From contig CM070877.1 in assembly GCA_036365515.1 (NCBI GenBank), positions 62,001-126,000 on the forward strand: DNA of 64,000 bases, written 5' to 3'. Below the pieces are notes generated by a model. That model worked only from the letters and a program-made list of their open reading frames with translations. It did no database searches and was not told where the DNA came from. This document shows, one piece after another, positions 40,573-51,997 of the stretch (within the stretch, counting starts at the first letter, position 1; each line of letters starts with the position of its first letter). Source of the stretch: Torymus aiolomorphi (taxonomy: Eukaryota > Arthropoda > Insecta > Hymenoptera > Torymidae). The translations under genes were made by a program, and so were the position numbers.

Positions 40573-41631
40573 ACGATAGTGTTTCATCGTTTAAACTGAC
40601 TATTGAATAGTTATGTAGTAGGGTATAGCGAAAAATCGTCATTTTTAAATTTCCATTCGCTGTACCAAAACAGCATTTAGAGCGTGATTTAGGAAAGAAT
40701 GAAAACAATCTATTTTTTCCCCTCTCCAAGCGAATCTTGGCGTAATTCTTCTCTTATTGTCAAATTTATATATTTTATGGCTTTTTAGCCTGTTTAGAAT
40801 GATATAAAAATTAAATCGCAAAATAATAAATTTTTATAAATAGGGAAATAATTGCATGAGACTTTTATTTATAATTTTTTTATAATTATATTTTTACTTT
40901 ATTATTAATCTTTAGTATTAATTCACTATTCGGTTATGCACGACGCGAAATGCATGATCCCCTATAGAACTTCAATGCATATAAAAAGGCCCTCTCATGT
41001 ACTCGTTGAAAAAAAAAACATCTATATAATAGGGTGTAGCGAAAAACCGTAATTTTTTGAATTTCCATTCGCTATAACTAAAAAACGTTGTCTTCTGACT
41101 CCATAAATAGTTTATCACTGAGATTTTGAAAAAAATGTGTTTACCCCTCCCCAAGCAAAAAAACAGAAAAATGAGCATTTTTAATAATTATGGAAGTACT
41201 ACTATAGTAAAATAATGATAAAAAAAATAGAAAAAATAAGTTTCTTCAGTAAATTTATTGCAATAATCTCCCCACAATAAATGGATAAATCATCAAAAAA
41301 TCATAATTTTTTACATTTAAAGTGAGTTTTATGAATTTTAAACTCTTAATCTTTTGATTATGGCTATTGGAGCTTGTAGATATGCGTTAATTTCTCATCG
41401 TTTTTGAGCTTTAACAATTTAGAATATGAATTTTTTACACTAGTACACGTAACTAAAAATTAAGTAGTAACCCTAGCAAAAATCGAAAATGTTGCAAATT
41501 GTTTAGTAAATGTAGAAAAGTGTAAAAAAGTGTAAGAAAGTGTAATAAAAGTGTAGTTTGATACTGAATTTCGGACATATTTTGTACCTTTTTACATTTT
41601 CTTTACAATTTCGTACACTTTTATACATTGT
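40573..41631. repeat. Spacer of the palindrome with internal repeats
   Basis: About 1.06 kb of A+T-rich DNA. A ~125-bp segment beginning GGGTATAGCGAAAAA at 40621 recurs in direct orientation at 41032 (GGGTGTAGCGAAAAA), about 411 bp apart. Near the right side, runs of AAGTGTAA (41517-41560) face CTTTTTACATTTTC and TACACTTTTATAC (41588-41627), a small fold-back. Confidence 0.65.
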
Positions 41632-42972
41632 ACCGCGTGCACGCAATATGTAAACGGGCTCAGTGACTCGCAAAATACTCGAGTATCATGGCCTCATAGA
41701 TAAATGCGGTGGTAAATAACTGTCAGTAATCTTGATAAGGAATGAATAAAGCCAATTTGTCTTTTTTCTTCCATTTCATTCACAGTATTATCAATGTATC
41801 GGTGGGCTGTCTCGGCTATGGCAAATACGGCAAATTATACGTCGAGGCGATAGTACGTGCGCGACAGAGGCGTCATCTGTTGGCCATTTCGCGAACCGAC
41901 AGCATCTGTAAACATTGCCAATTAACATAACCCGCAACATACCTCATAATTTCATAAGAAATTACACACACCGGGGAATAGAAATATAATGCCATTCATG
42001 TTATCAGCAATCTTTGAAGGTTTAATGAAATTTTGTGAATATTCCGTTAGCTGGAATCAAGTAGTTATGACTATGTCAAGAGCGCCCATCGCGTCATGAA
42101 GTTGCCGCTTGCTAGCTAAAGTCCGTTTATTCAAACGACTTCGTTCTCTTAATTCCCGTTTCTCGAACGTCTGGTAATTCCCATGTTCGTCCGAAAAAGC
42201 AGATTTTTAATATTCAATTAAATATTGATTTATCCCTATATCGAGATTGGGCAACGGCGGTATGGTCTTTAAACTTAATGAAATTCTATAAATGGACCTG
42301 AAAACCAAACCTTAAATATTTTTCGAAAAAATAATTTTGCTATCATTTTTATTTTTTGTGCTACGTCAATTTTTACTGCACCATTGTGTTTCTCGGACGC
42401 CAAAACCCTTAGACTCACCGCTTTTCCAACCTTTTCGCCTTTTTCCGGGGAGAAAATCCAATGTCAGGATAATTTGAGTCACGCTATGAGTTTTGGTGAG
42501 ATGTGGAGGAAAAAAGTTTTATTCCCATCTCTACTATAATGGCCATTTTATAGCTTCAAAAAAGCGGGGCAAAGTGGCATCTGATTCCCTCTTTTACTTT
42601 ATTCCCGCATTATGCGAGAATAAAGTAAATTATCGGGAATAAAGTACTTCTATTCCCGCATTATGCGAGAATAAAGTAACATAGTCTAATGTTTTACGTT
42701 TATGGTAATTTGGGTTAAAACTAACAAAATTATAACACATAAATACAAAATAAATTTTCAAATCTATGAAGTCCCTGATTAAAAAAACCCATTCATTCCT
42801 TTAAAAAGCTGTTAGTTGAATCGACTTTAATGAGGATTTTTTACTGACTTAATACATGGACTATATAGGGAATTTAATAGGATCCAATAGGATTTAATAT
42901 TTTTTTTTAATCAGCGGTGGCCACAGTGGCGATGGGAATAAAGTACTATAACACGGGACTAAAGTCGATCAT
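41632..42972 (-). repeat. Right arm of a large palindrome
   Basis: Reverse-complement counterpart of 39398-40572. It differs by scattered substitutions and by a ~145-bp insertion (42773-42917) absent from the left arm. Landmarks: GTAAACGGGCTCAGTGACTC (41652) pairs with 40534-40553; GGGAATAAAGTACTATAACA (42936) pairs with the region near 39420-39440. Confidence 0.85.
42773..42917. mobile_element. MITE-like insertion in one palindrome arm
   Basis: Starts CCCTGATTAAAAAAA and ends TTTTTTTTTAATCAGCGG, giving ~15-bp imperfect terminal inverted repeats and a length of ~145 bp. The left palindrome arm reads straight through (ATGAAGTGGCCAC in reverse complement), so it is an empty site. No ORF. Superfamily unknown; the 170-bp element at 61395-61564 has related CCCTGGTTAAAA ends. 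Confidence 0.7.
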
Positions 42973-43029
42973 TTCCTTCGGTGATCGCTTCGCTACGCTC
43001 GCTCGGGATAATCTGCTACTTTAGTCCCT

Positions 43030-43879
43030 TGTTACATAATGTACTATTTCTTCGTTTATTGGGATCCAATCACTTTAAAATCGCTCAAAAACACAAAATT
43101 TCCATTTTCTCGAACCACTAGTCACTATACCCGACTATTTATTTCCGCTCTATCGAATGGAACATGCTTCAGGGGCCTAGGACCAATAGGAACGGAGTAA
43201 TTTTTAAAAATGTTCTATATTTCTTCGTTTATTCAGACCTAATCGGTTTCAAATCGCTTAAAAACCCAATATTTTCATTTTCTGATCCCACAAAACCCTA
43301 TACCCGACTATTTGTTTCCGCTCTATCGAATGGAGCAGCTTTCAGGGTCGTAAGGTCAATAGGAAAGAAGTAATTTGAAAAACTTTTGAGATATTGTAAA
43401 ATTCGTAGCGCCAGTCAAAAGAGCATCGAAAAATACCTCTATATATGAGTTTTCGTGAGATTTAGAGTCAAAAAGTTTTTCTACGTTTATTCGGATCTAA
43501 TCACTTGAAAATCGCACAAAAACACAAAATTTGCATTTCCTCAGCCCACTAGTCACTATACCCGACTATTTTTTTCAGCTCTATCGAATGGAACAGTTTT
43601 CAGGGTCGTAGAGCCAATAGGAAAGGAGTAATTTTGAAAAATGTTCTATATTTCTTCGTTTATTAGGTTCTATAATCACTTTGAAAGCGCTCAAAAACCC
43701 AAAATTTTGATTTTCGCAGCCCATAAGTCACTAGACCCGACTATTTTTTTTTCACTCTGTCGAATGGAACAGCTTTCAGGGTCGTAAGGTTAATAGGAAA
43801 GAAGTAATTTGTAAAACTTTTGAGATATTGTAAAACTCGTAGCGCCAGTCAAAAGAGCATAAAAAAACACCTCTATATA
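43030..43879 (-). repeat. Diverged satellite monomers in inverted orientation, part 1
   Basis: Read in reverse complement, this shows the satellite core (ATAGTCGGGTATAGTGACTA, CCCAATAAACGAAGAAA, CCATTCGATAGAGCGGAAA). The TTCTTCGTTTATT landmark recurs at ~43048, 43217, 43479 and 43650, alternating 171 and 262 bp, which is the same two-half structure as the main array but much more diverged. Confidence 0.85.
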
Positions 43880-45148
43880 CGTGGGCTGTTCAATAAGTCC
43901 GTGACTTCTCGAAAGATCGTGCTGTTATCGTAAATATGTTACTACTCTAAAAGAATACCATCTAATATCAGTGCGTATACAAAGTTTCAAGTCAGTGCGT
44001 TGATTAGAAAATTTTTTACAGTCATTTGAATTTAGTGTTTCATTGTTAAAATAAAACGATGGAAAAAAGCGAGTTTCGCTTGCTTAATAAACATTATTTT
44101 CTACGAGGAAAATCAATCAAGGAAACTGAAGAAAAGCTCGCAAAATATTATAAGGAGTCTGCTCCATCGCGTGGTATGGTTCATAAGTGGTTCACTGAAT
44201 TTCGTTGCGGCCGTATTAGCACAAGTGAGGCTGAGCGTTCTGGCTGTCCAAAAGAGGTGACTTCTCAAGAAATGATCGATTAAATCCACGACATTGTACT
44301 CAACGATCGTCGATTGAAAGTGCGTGAGATTAGTGAGACTGTAAACATTTCAGTATGGCGCGCATGGTACATTTTACATGAATGATTGGGCATGAGGAAG
44401 CGGTCTGCAAGATGGGTGCTGCGTGCTGCTCGTGTGGTTGCGTCTGAGCAATGTTTGGGCATGTTTCAACGTAATTCAAAGGAATTTTTACAACGTTATG
44501 TAACTGTTGATGGAACGTGGATTCATTATTATACGCCAGAAACAAAAAATCAGTCGAAAATGTGGACTGGGCCTGGGGAATCTGCGCCGAAAAAAGCGAA
44601 AACGGTTCCATCAGCCGGTAAGCTCATGGCCACAATTTTTTGGGACTCACGGGGTATAATATTAATCGATTACCTCCTGAAGGGAAAAACTATTGCAGGA
44701 GAATATTATGCCACATTATTAGATCGCTTTGATGCCATACTGAAGGAAAAGCGGCCCCATTTGGCGAAAAAAGTGCTTTTCTACCACGACAATGCACCAG
44801 CTCACACGAGTGCCATTGCAACGGCCAAATTATTTAGTTTACGCTACGAAATACTTCCTCATCCACCCTATTCCCCAGATTTGTCCCCTTCCGATTATTT
44901 TTGTTTCATAACATGAAAGCTTGGCTTAGAGGTAAAAGATTTTCGTCGAACGAAGAGATCATTACTGCGAAAAATGAGTATTTTGAGGAGTTTGATAAAA
45001 ATTACTTTTTAGAGGGCATAAATAAGCTTGAGTACCGCTATAATAAATGTTTACGGTTAAAAGGGGGCTATGTTGAAAAATAAATTGGAATTTTTGTTAT
45101 AAATAGTGTTTTTCATTTCAAAGTCACGGACTTATTGAACCGCCCACG
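43880..45148 (+). mobile_element. mariner (Tc1/mariner, DD34D) element
   Basis: 1,269 bp flanked by TA duplications (43878-43879, 45149-45150). Terminal inverted repeats are nearly perfect over about 28 bp (CGTGGGCTGTTCAATAAGTC at the left end; its complement at the right). It lies inside a diverged satellite monomer. One transposase pseudogene is inside (44059-45083). Confidence 0.93.
44059..45083 (+). pseudogene. mariner transposase, inactivated
   Basis: About 341 residues, the usual mariner length. The N-terminal helix-turn-helix region begins MEKSEFRLLNKHYF; the catalytic region has VDGTWIHYY (first Asp), FYHDNAPAH (second Asp) and SPDLSPSDYF (third Asp, 34 residues after the second), so the DD34D triad is present. 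It is broken by in-frame stops TAA at 44281 and TGA at 44383, and by a one-base frameshift at a T-run just before 44909 (SDYF, then FHNMKAW in another frame). The stops make it inactive whatever the status of the homopolymer shift. I do not assign a mariner subfamily. Confidence 0.93.
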
Positions 45149-45150
45149 TA

Positions 45151-45815
45151 TGTGTTTTGGTGAAATTTGGAGGAAAAACGTTTTTCTTCGTTGATTCGGA
45201 TCTAATCACTTTAAAATCACACAAAAACTCAAAATTTCTATTTTCTGAACCCACAAGTCACTATATCCGACTATTTCTTTCCGCTCTGTCGAATGGAACA
45301 TGTTTCAGTGTCGTAGGGCCAATAGGAAAAGAGTAATTTTGAAAAAAATTTAGATATTGCAAAACTTATAGCGCCAGTCGAAAGAGCATCGAAAAACACC
45401 TCTGTATATGAGTTTTGGTGTGATTTGGAGGAAGAAAAGTTTTTCTCCGTTTATACGGATCTACTCACTTTAAAATCACTCAAAAACCCAAAATTTCCAT
45501 TTTCTCAGCCCACTAGTCACTATACCTGACTTTTTTTCCGCTCTATCGGATGGAACAGGTTTTAGGGTCGCAGGACCAATAGGAACGCAGTAATTTTGAA
45601 AAATGTTCTATATTTCTTCGTTTATTCGGACGTAATCGATTTCAGATCTCTCAAAAACATAAAATTTCCATTTTCTGAACTCACAAATTACTATACCCGA
45701 CTATTTGTTTCTGCTCTGTCTAATGGAACAGGTTTCAGGATCATAGGGCCAATAGGAAAGAAGTAATTTTGAACAATTTTTAGATATTGCAAAACTCATA
45801 GCGCCAGTCAAAAGA
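45151..45815 (-). repeat. Diverged satellite monomers in inverted orientation, part 2
   Basis: Continues the inverted, diverged array after the mariner. The CTTCGTTTATT landmark variants fall at ~45184, 45437 and 45610 (253 and 173 bp apart), again matching the two halves of the 429-bp unit. It ends at the LINE remnant near 45816. Confidence 0.82.
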
Positions 45816-45819
45816 GCAG

Positions 45820-46150
45820 ATGGTAAGTTGCACTGCAGCACACCCCGCTATGGCTTTCACTTCTGCTTGGAACACGGATGCGTGGGAGTCAAGTGTGTAT
45901 ACCAGCTCTGTAGAGCTATTTTGCTCTCAGGCACCCATGCCATTCTCATTTTTGGTGCCATCCTTGTACCACACCACGCCCGTTTGGGTGTAGGGGTGCT
46001 TACCGTTGGCCCACTCTTTTCGATCTGTCGGAGATGTGCATCCTGTAAGGTTTTTGGAATATAATCCTTCGCCCTGTCTTATCATACTCCAATGCTTCGA
46101 TGTCAGGGGCAAAAGCTGACTAAGTTCCTGGTCAAGCCCGCTCCCTACGC
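45820..46150 (-). pseudogene. RNase H domain remnant of the LINE
   Basis: Minus-strand reading gives VVWYKDGTKNENGMGA, a stop, then LDSHASVFQAEVKAIAGCAA. The Asp of KDGT and the Glu of QAEVKAI match two RNase H catalytic positions. The stop and the 3' truncation make it non-functional. Confidence 0.7.
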
Positions 46151-46159
46151 CCATGACAT

Positions 46160-47024
46160 CCCTGCTGCGTCACCAAGTCTTGCTTGCTTCGCATTTAATG
46201 AAAACTTGCAAGGGTGGTATTTCTAGTATTAGTTCTTGTGCTGCAAGGGGTGTAGTGTTCAGAGAGCCCGTTATGCCCCTACTGCTAGTCTTTGCATTTT
46301 GTCTAAAGAGCTCTGGTGGATTTTTAGTGCGCATCTCTGCCACCAAACCACCGCTACATGCGCTAATCTGGCTCTGATGATTGCTTCATACATCCGCCTT
46401 ACGTTGTCCAACGAGAGACCCCAGGTGTTACCAACAGCCCTCCTACAGGCCCAGAAGGTGTTTATGGCTTTCTCGCATATCTTGCTAATGTGTTATCCCC
46501 AATTCAGTTTAGAATCTAACGTCATCCCCAGATACTTTTCCTCGTTTATCAGCTTTAGGGGCTTGACGCACAGTTGCACTCCCCTAATATGTTTGGCCTT
46601 GTATCTTCTGATGAACCAAATCATGTTAACTTTATCTGGATTTACCGATAGCCTGATAGACTCACACATGTTGCATTAGTCCTGCAAGTACGTGCTCGTC
46701 GTCGGCTTTCACTAGTATTAGGATGTCGTCCGCATAGGCTTGGGTAAAGAAGCCTGCCTCATTCAGTATTCTGATGAGTTCATCAATCACCAAGCACCAC
46801 ATGGTGAGAGACAGTACTCCTCCTTGCGGACAGCCCTTCCCTACTTTTATTTCTTCTGAGTGTGAGCCCCAATGGGTCTCCACTCTTCTACAACTAAGTA
46901 TGCGCCAAAGCCACCTTCTAACCGTATTGGGTACCAGATGGTCCTCGGCGCCCTTCACTACGCTCTCTTTCGTGGTATGGTTGAACGCCCCGTCTACGTC
47001 AAGCAAGCTATTTCCCCGAGCCAA
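46160..47024 (-). pseudogene. Reverse transcriptase domain remnant of the LINE
   Basis: An open stretch at 47024-46662 contains LLDVDGAFNHT (motif A Asp), GCPQGGVLSLTMW and QAYADDILILV (the YADD catalytic box). After a stop near 46677 the minus-strand frame of 46650-46150 reads on as RT thumb-like sequence (KYLGMTLDSKLNW; SKICEKAINTFWACRRAVG), with further stops. It is a decayed but recognisable RT. Confidence 0.8.
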
Positions 47025-47060
47025 GTCTTATTAGATTAGGCCCTTAAGTTTTCGGTTGTC

Positions 47061-47756
47061 TTAGCAGTTTGAGCAATCTAGCGGTATCAGAGACACGCTC
47101 ATGCTCTCGCAAAAGCTTTTCCAGCTCTGGCTTTTAGCTCTTTCGATTTCCTTTTTATACTCTCTTTGAGTATCTCTAAGAGCTTCTCTATCGGCTGGAT
47201 TATTCCTTTTCTTAGAGCTATTATAAATTCTTCTGGTCTTTTTCTTCAACGCCTTCAGTGTTGGATTCCACAAATGTGCTCCCTTTTGCACTGGCTTCAA
47301 TCGTAATCTGCAGTTGTTCTCAAAGGCACTGATGATGTTATTCTTTAGAACCTCACCGTAGTGATCAAGTTCAATCTGATTGCTATATTTACCTGGAAAT
47401 GACTTGAGCTTTGCCCCCAGTTCTTCAACATAGGTGGCCCAGTCTGTCTTCCTCGGATTTCTATAGAGTCTAGATTCTGTGCTGCGTCCTTTGATTTCGA
47501 AAACTATATGGTTGCAATCCGACATAGAGATCTCATCTGAGATTCTCCAGCCCGTGATCGCACGCCCCATATTTCTCATAGCTAAGGTGATGTCAATGAC
47601 CTCCACCCTATTCGCATTTCGGAAAGTAGGCTTACAACCTCTGTTCAGGAAGTCAAGGTTGGTAGTGGAGAGAAACTGCAAGAGCTTCTCGCCTCTGTTG
47701 TTCGTGTCCGAGCTGCCCCACGCCAGATGATGTGCATTAGCATCGGACTCCAACAA
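47061..47756 (-). pseudogene. Apurinic/apyrimidinic endonuclease and linker of the LINE
   Basis: An open frame of 231 codons. SDANAHHLAWGSSDTNNRGE and CKPTFRNANRVEVIDITL are endonuclease signatures. The usual SDH motif reads SDC (ISMSDCNHIVFE), so the catalytic His appears lost. A basic linker (KKKTRRIYNSSKKRNN) follows. Upstream at 47990-47775 the minus strand reads LPKYCLRNLAMAKIWYKDEK and VVVASAYLP, the endonuclease N-terminal half, separated by a frame break near 47770. Confidence 0.78.
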
Positions 47757-47996
47757 CAGGTCCCGCCCCTTGGCTTTATAAAATTAGGGAGTTAGGCTGA
47801 TGCAACAACCACCTCCCGCATGCCGTCTTTCTCGTCTTTGTACCAAATCTTAGCCATCGCCAGGTTGCGTAAGCAGTACTTGGGTAGAACTTCCGCTCTT
47901 AGGCCCTTAGCCAAGAGACAGACCCTTGAGTTGTCCACCCTCCCGCATATCAGCTGACCACACTCCCTCAGGCCTGTTATCTTTGGTTAGTATAGC

Positions 47997-49019
47997 CATA
48001 GAAGGTGAGGATAATACTTAATATATTAGATAGATTAGTTATGATGATTCCTTACCTTTTCTAGGTATAGGCTCTCAATTTAATAACTCCAGATTTTATA
48101 AAATGTGTTTATTTAATTGATCAAGTTAAACTAGTTAAGAAATGATTCTCGCAAAAGACGCGTCTAAGTAGTGCGATTTTAAATATAGATAAATTGGTCT
48201 GTTTTATTGAACTGTACTCGTACTTATTGGTCCTTACAAATTAACTACTCCTTTTGTCGGCTGGAGTGGTAAGGAGTTCGCGGTCTGGCTGCGAGATACC
48301 AGCCCATGCGGACGATTACCGCTTATTTTATACCGCTATTAAATTAGGTTAAAGATGATTTTGACGATAAGTCGAGATCATCTTTTTAAACAAATTAAAT
48401 AATTATTTAAACGTAAGCCGTTCGATTTCAAATTGAAAAGTGCTGAGTGTAGACAAAATTTCGACGCGCGTATACTTTCGTAATTTCGGTGGTTCACTTC
48501 ATCGTGATGTCGCGTGGTTGAAAGGCTGTATCGTAGAAATTCGCAATCACATCGTTTTGCGTGTCAGAAAATTACTGATGAGAATATAAATATCAAATTT
48601 AATTTTAAGAATACGTCACAGACGTAACACTTTCCCCCTTCGACTGTTGAATGTCGTAGAGATTCAACAAGTATTGAAATAGTTGAAGCATCGATGATTT
48701 TCTGTTACAGAATTTTCAGTAATAATAAAATGATGATAAAAATTCAAATCATAAAAACAATAATCTCCTTCATAACTCTAGATTACACTTAACCTACGGT
48801 TTTACTTTGATTGCATATTGAATGCCCATTTTACCTATAGCGTTCAAATGGCAGTGCGCATCACTAAATCACTATGGAATAAACGGGTATTCTTCCTTCG
48901 TTCATACATAAATTTAATTCTATATAATATTAGTTTGATAAAATGTTACGTAATAAATAAAAGTATTGTTAAAAGTATTGTTAAACGTATTTCTCTTATA
49001 CTCTTATAATAAATAATAT
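47997..49019. other. Unannotated A+T-rich stretch
   Basis: No gene, RNA or intact element recognised. A short G+C-richer patch at 48255-48320 and a CCCCC tract near 48635 stand out, but I could not tie them to a family. Confidence 0.4.
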
Positions 49020-49620
49020 ACTAACTACATCTCCACCAAATTTCAAAGAAATTAAAACAATTTTATTCTATATAGTTATTGTGCGACAACAAAGAAAGTC
49101 ATTTTCAGAAATACCAAAATTTTAAATATCAAATATCTCAAAAAGTAACCGTATAATCTGGATGAAATTTTACACAGGTACTGCCTATATCGCATACAAA
49201 ATAGTCTATAAATTCCAAGCTGATACATGAAGTCCTCATTGAGAAATTACGATTTTGAAAATAACGAAAAAAATTTTAACCTTAAATATCTCTAACAATC
49301 ATAAGACAATTCTTTTACCTAAAGACCTTATACGATAAATATATAAACTCTACATCTCCACAAAATTTCAGCATGATTAAAATATGAAAATTTTAACTAT
49401 CAAATATCTCAAAAAGTAATCGTATAATATACGATCTTGATGAAAATCCACACATATTATCTATATCGCATACAAAATTGTCTATAAATTTGGAGCTGAT
49501 ACATCGAGCCGTTCTCGAGAAATTACGATTTAAAAAAGAGGTTGACAAAATTTTAGCCTCAAATATCTCTGAAATTTATGAACCAATCATTTTGCCCAAT
49601 GAACTCAGCCGAAAGCTATC
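49020..49620 (+). repeat. Two diverged tandem copies, ~270-325 bp
   Basis: ATCAAATATCTCAAAAAGTA recurs at 49128 and 49399. The following landmarks CTATATCGCATACAAAAT, GTCTATAAATT, AGCTGATACAT and GAGAAATTACGATTT recur in the same order. CTACATCTCCAC precedes each copy at 49025 and 49350. Non-coding. Confidence 0.75.
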
Positions 49621-51120
49621 CAAAATCGTTTAGTACTTACATTGTTTAGTACTTAAATTATGTAGAATCTGCATATAAGTGGCTCATTAACGAAACCTAG
49701 CATTCGATCTTGAGCGAGGGTGGTCCCAAAAATCTGGGCGACCAATATCATCCCTGGAGTCTTGCGATAAAGAGAAGGCGGCTGCGTCCCTAATTCTCAA
49801 GCCGATTACTTACACCTCCGAGCGCACCCACGTTCAGTTCACTCAAAATCTTCAAGCAGTTCGGTCCATTCAAAATTTTCCAAACTAACATTTTTCTCGG
49901 TCTCAGAAATTTTCGCTCTGTACTACAATTGCTACACACGTGCTTTCTTTTCAAGCAATTTTTTCTACTTACTTTTTCCGACTCTGCTCCGCAAAGCAAG
50001 TTTATGGTTCATTTGGTGTTTTTACAAAGATTTAAAAATTGTTTTTGTATTTGATTACTATTTCCTTGAATAAAAGTAACAATTAACATAAATTTTATTT
50101 AGCATTCGTTTTATTTCAAAATTTTCTATCGGATTATTTTATTGAATAAATTTCCATTCATATTTTTTCAAATTACTGAGGGGTAAGCCATTCCAGCAGA
50201 AAGTCACAAGTAAGTAAATATTTACCTGGCTATCTATCTATTTCTATTTTAGCTAGATTATTTGTCATCACTTTTCCCCCATTTCATGTAAATTAAATCG
50301 ATAACTCGAAAAATTTATGTCCCCATAAAACAAGTGTTTTTTTTTTATTAATTCCAACCTTTCAATTTCGGGATCTAAAAAACATATTAGTAAATCTAGA
50401 CTACTTAGGTCATCTGGTTAACCACTTGTATCTGTTAGCCTACATTTGCTAATAAAAAAAAAATCTAATCAACGAAACAAATTTACGACTTGATCTTTAA
50501 ATCACCAACCGCATCGCGCCCTTTGTTGCTCTTTAATTCCACTCTGGCTAGTATAGTATCAGGCTCGATCTTGAGCTACTGGAATTAAAACTCCAGACTC
50601 TAAACCGAGCAAAAAGCTCTTTAAGAAACATATAAGTTGGATTTTCTCTCGAAAACTCGACGTAACACGTGTATGGGCAGTATATTGGAGATATTATTAA
50701 TGATATATTGCTCATATCTCGCCACACTACAGTTTTCCATAGACCAATATTCCCAGAGATTCCGCTTCTTCTCTTAGAACTTATTGCTTGTAATTTTTTT
50801 TAAATTTTATTTTAAATTCGTTAACCGACCAATAGTTTTTCCAAAAGTAAAAGTGCTGATATAATACACTAACATCAGATTAACTGTGCGCCCATTTGAG
50901 TCGCGTAATTCGCTAACTAAAACTAAATCTAATCTTATTCTTAACTATAGGTGCTGTCCTGCGCGCACTGTCGCGCGCCAACCCCCGCTGTATAAAAACT
51001 TTGTTTTTACATATGAGGCACGACTGCTACTATTCAGGAGAACTTTATATCTTCAACATTGCAAAAACTGTTACATCTCAAATACTAATTATACTATATT
51101 TTGACAAAAACTGTAACTCA
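49621..51120. other. Unannotated A+T-rich stretch
   Basis: No supported gene or element. Short ORFs (e.g. 49790-49999 minus, 50886-51104 plus) resemble no protein family I recognise and lack coding character. Confidence 0.4.
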
Positions 51121-51154
51121 TTCATGAAAAATTATTTATTTTCTATAATGGCCA

Positions 51155-51420
51155 AAAATTGACTATTTTAATTGTATTTAAGCGTTTTTAATCGTTCTTT
51201 CAGGTTTAACTTACCAGAAATTGTTTTACGCAAAAATGTTCAAATTAAATCCTATTAAATGATAAGCGAAAATCGACTATTTCAGATGTATTTAGGCGTT
51301 AAAAATCGTTTTTATAAGTTTAGTTTGTCAGGAACTGATTGTGCATGGAAATGTTAAGGTTGTAGTGGCCGTAAGCTCCCTGCATGGAAATGTTAAGGTT
51401 GTATTGGCCGTAAGCTCCCT
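51155..51420 (+). repeat. Nested short tandem repeats (114 bp and 40 bp)
   Basis: GACTATTT at 51161 and GACTATTT at 51275 begin two diverged ~114-bp copies (both continuing through AGCG/GGCG-TT, AATCGTT and CAG-AA-TG). Directly after, a 40-bp unit TGCATGGAAATGTTAAGG... is duplicated almost exactly at 51341-51380 and 51381-51420. Confidence 0.75.
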
Positions 51421-51819
51421 GCCAAAAGTTAGTTTTTCATGTTAAAACTGCGATAAATAATTATGTAAAGCAATTGATCAATTTTTAGTTCTCGCAATTG
51501 GAATATATTATAAGCTTTAAAAATCAATTTAAAAATCATTAAATCGTCAAAATGTACTAATTTTAACGTAATGACGATTTTAAAAAAAGTAGTGCCATGT
51601 TTACAATTTTGCTTTGATTTTGATTTTTAACGAAGATAGACGTGAGTAGAAGCAGAAACGCAACTGCGCTGCTGCGCAAAGGCAAAGCCGGCAAAGCCCA
51701 TAGGAAAAGGCACCCCAGAATAAAAATTCATTTTTACACTGTTCGGTGCTCGTATGCTGCGCTCATGCGGTTACGCGGCTCACCGCAAACGGCACAATCC
51801 ATTCCAGGGCCGTACTCCG

Positions 51820-51997
51820 AGGGACTCGCCACAAATGGGACCGTGCCGTTGCCACCCGGGTGCCGGTGCCATAGCATGCCGAGTACTTTTCGAATCGGAA
51901 TGCGCCGTCTAAGAGTATTGCTTTCGTGCTCCAAGCCCTTTTGGACATGTGAGTTTGCCATCTGCAATCTTTGTTTATGACGAAAAAATCAAGCATA
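51820..51997 (+). repeat. Inverted repeat, left arm (G+C-rich)
   Basis: Pairs with 52125-52289. Shared landmarks are TCTTAGACGGCGC in reverse complement, CAAAAGGGCTTGGAGCACG and the inner end TTTTTCGTCATAAA. The left arm has an extra ~12 bases (CCACCCGGGTGC region) missing from the right arm. Confidence 0.85.

Larger units (their letters stand above)
45816..47996 (-). mobile_element. Degraded non-LTR retrotransposon, LOA/I-group-like with RNase H
   Basis: An antisense LINE remnant with, 5' to 3' on the minus strand, apurinic endonuclease (47990-47061), RT (47024-46160) and RNase H (46000-45830). The RNase H domain after RT and the endonuclease text NAHHLAWGSSDTNNRGE suggest the LOA/I/R1 group; LOA-like is my best guess. 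It is truncated at both ends, with no poly(A) or target duplication, and abuts diverged satellite at its 3' side. Confidence 0.8.

Noticed and set aside
45828..47730. Plus-strand ORFs over the LINE
   Set aside because: Antisense to readable RNase H, RT and endonuclease frames on the minus strand.
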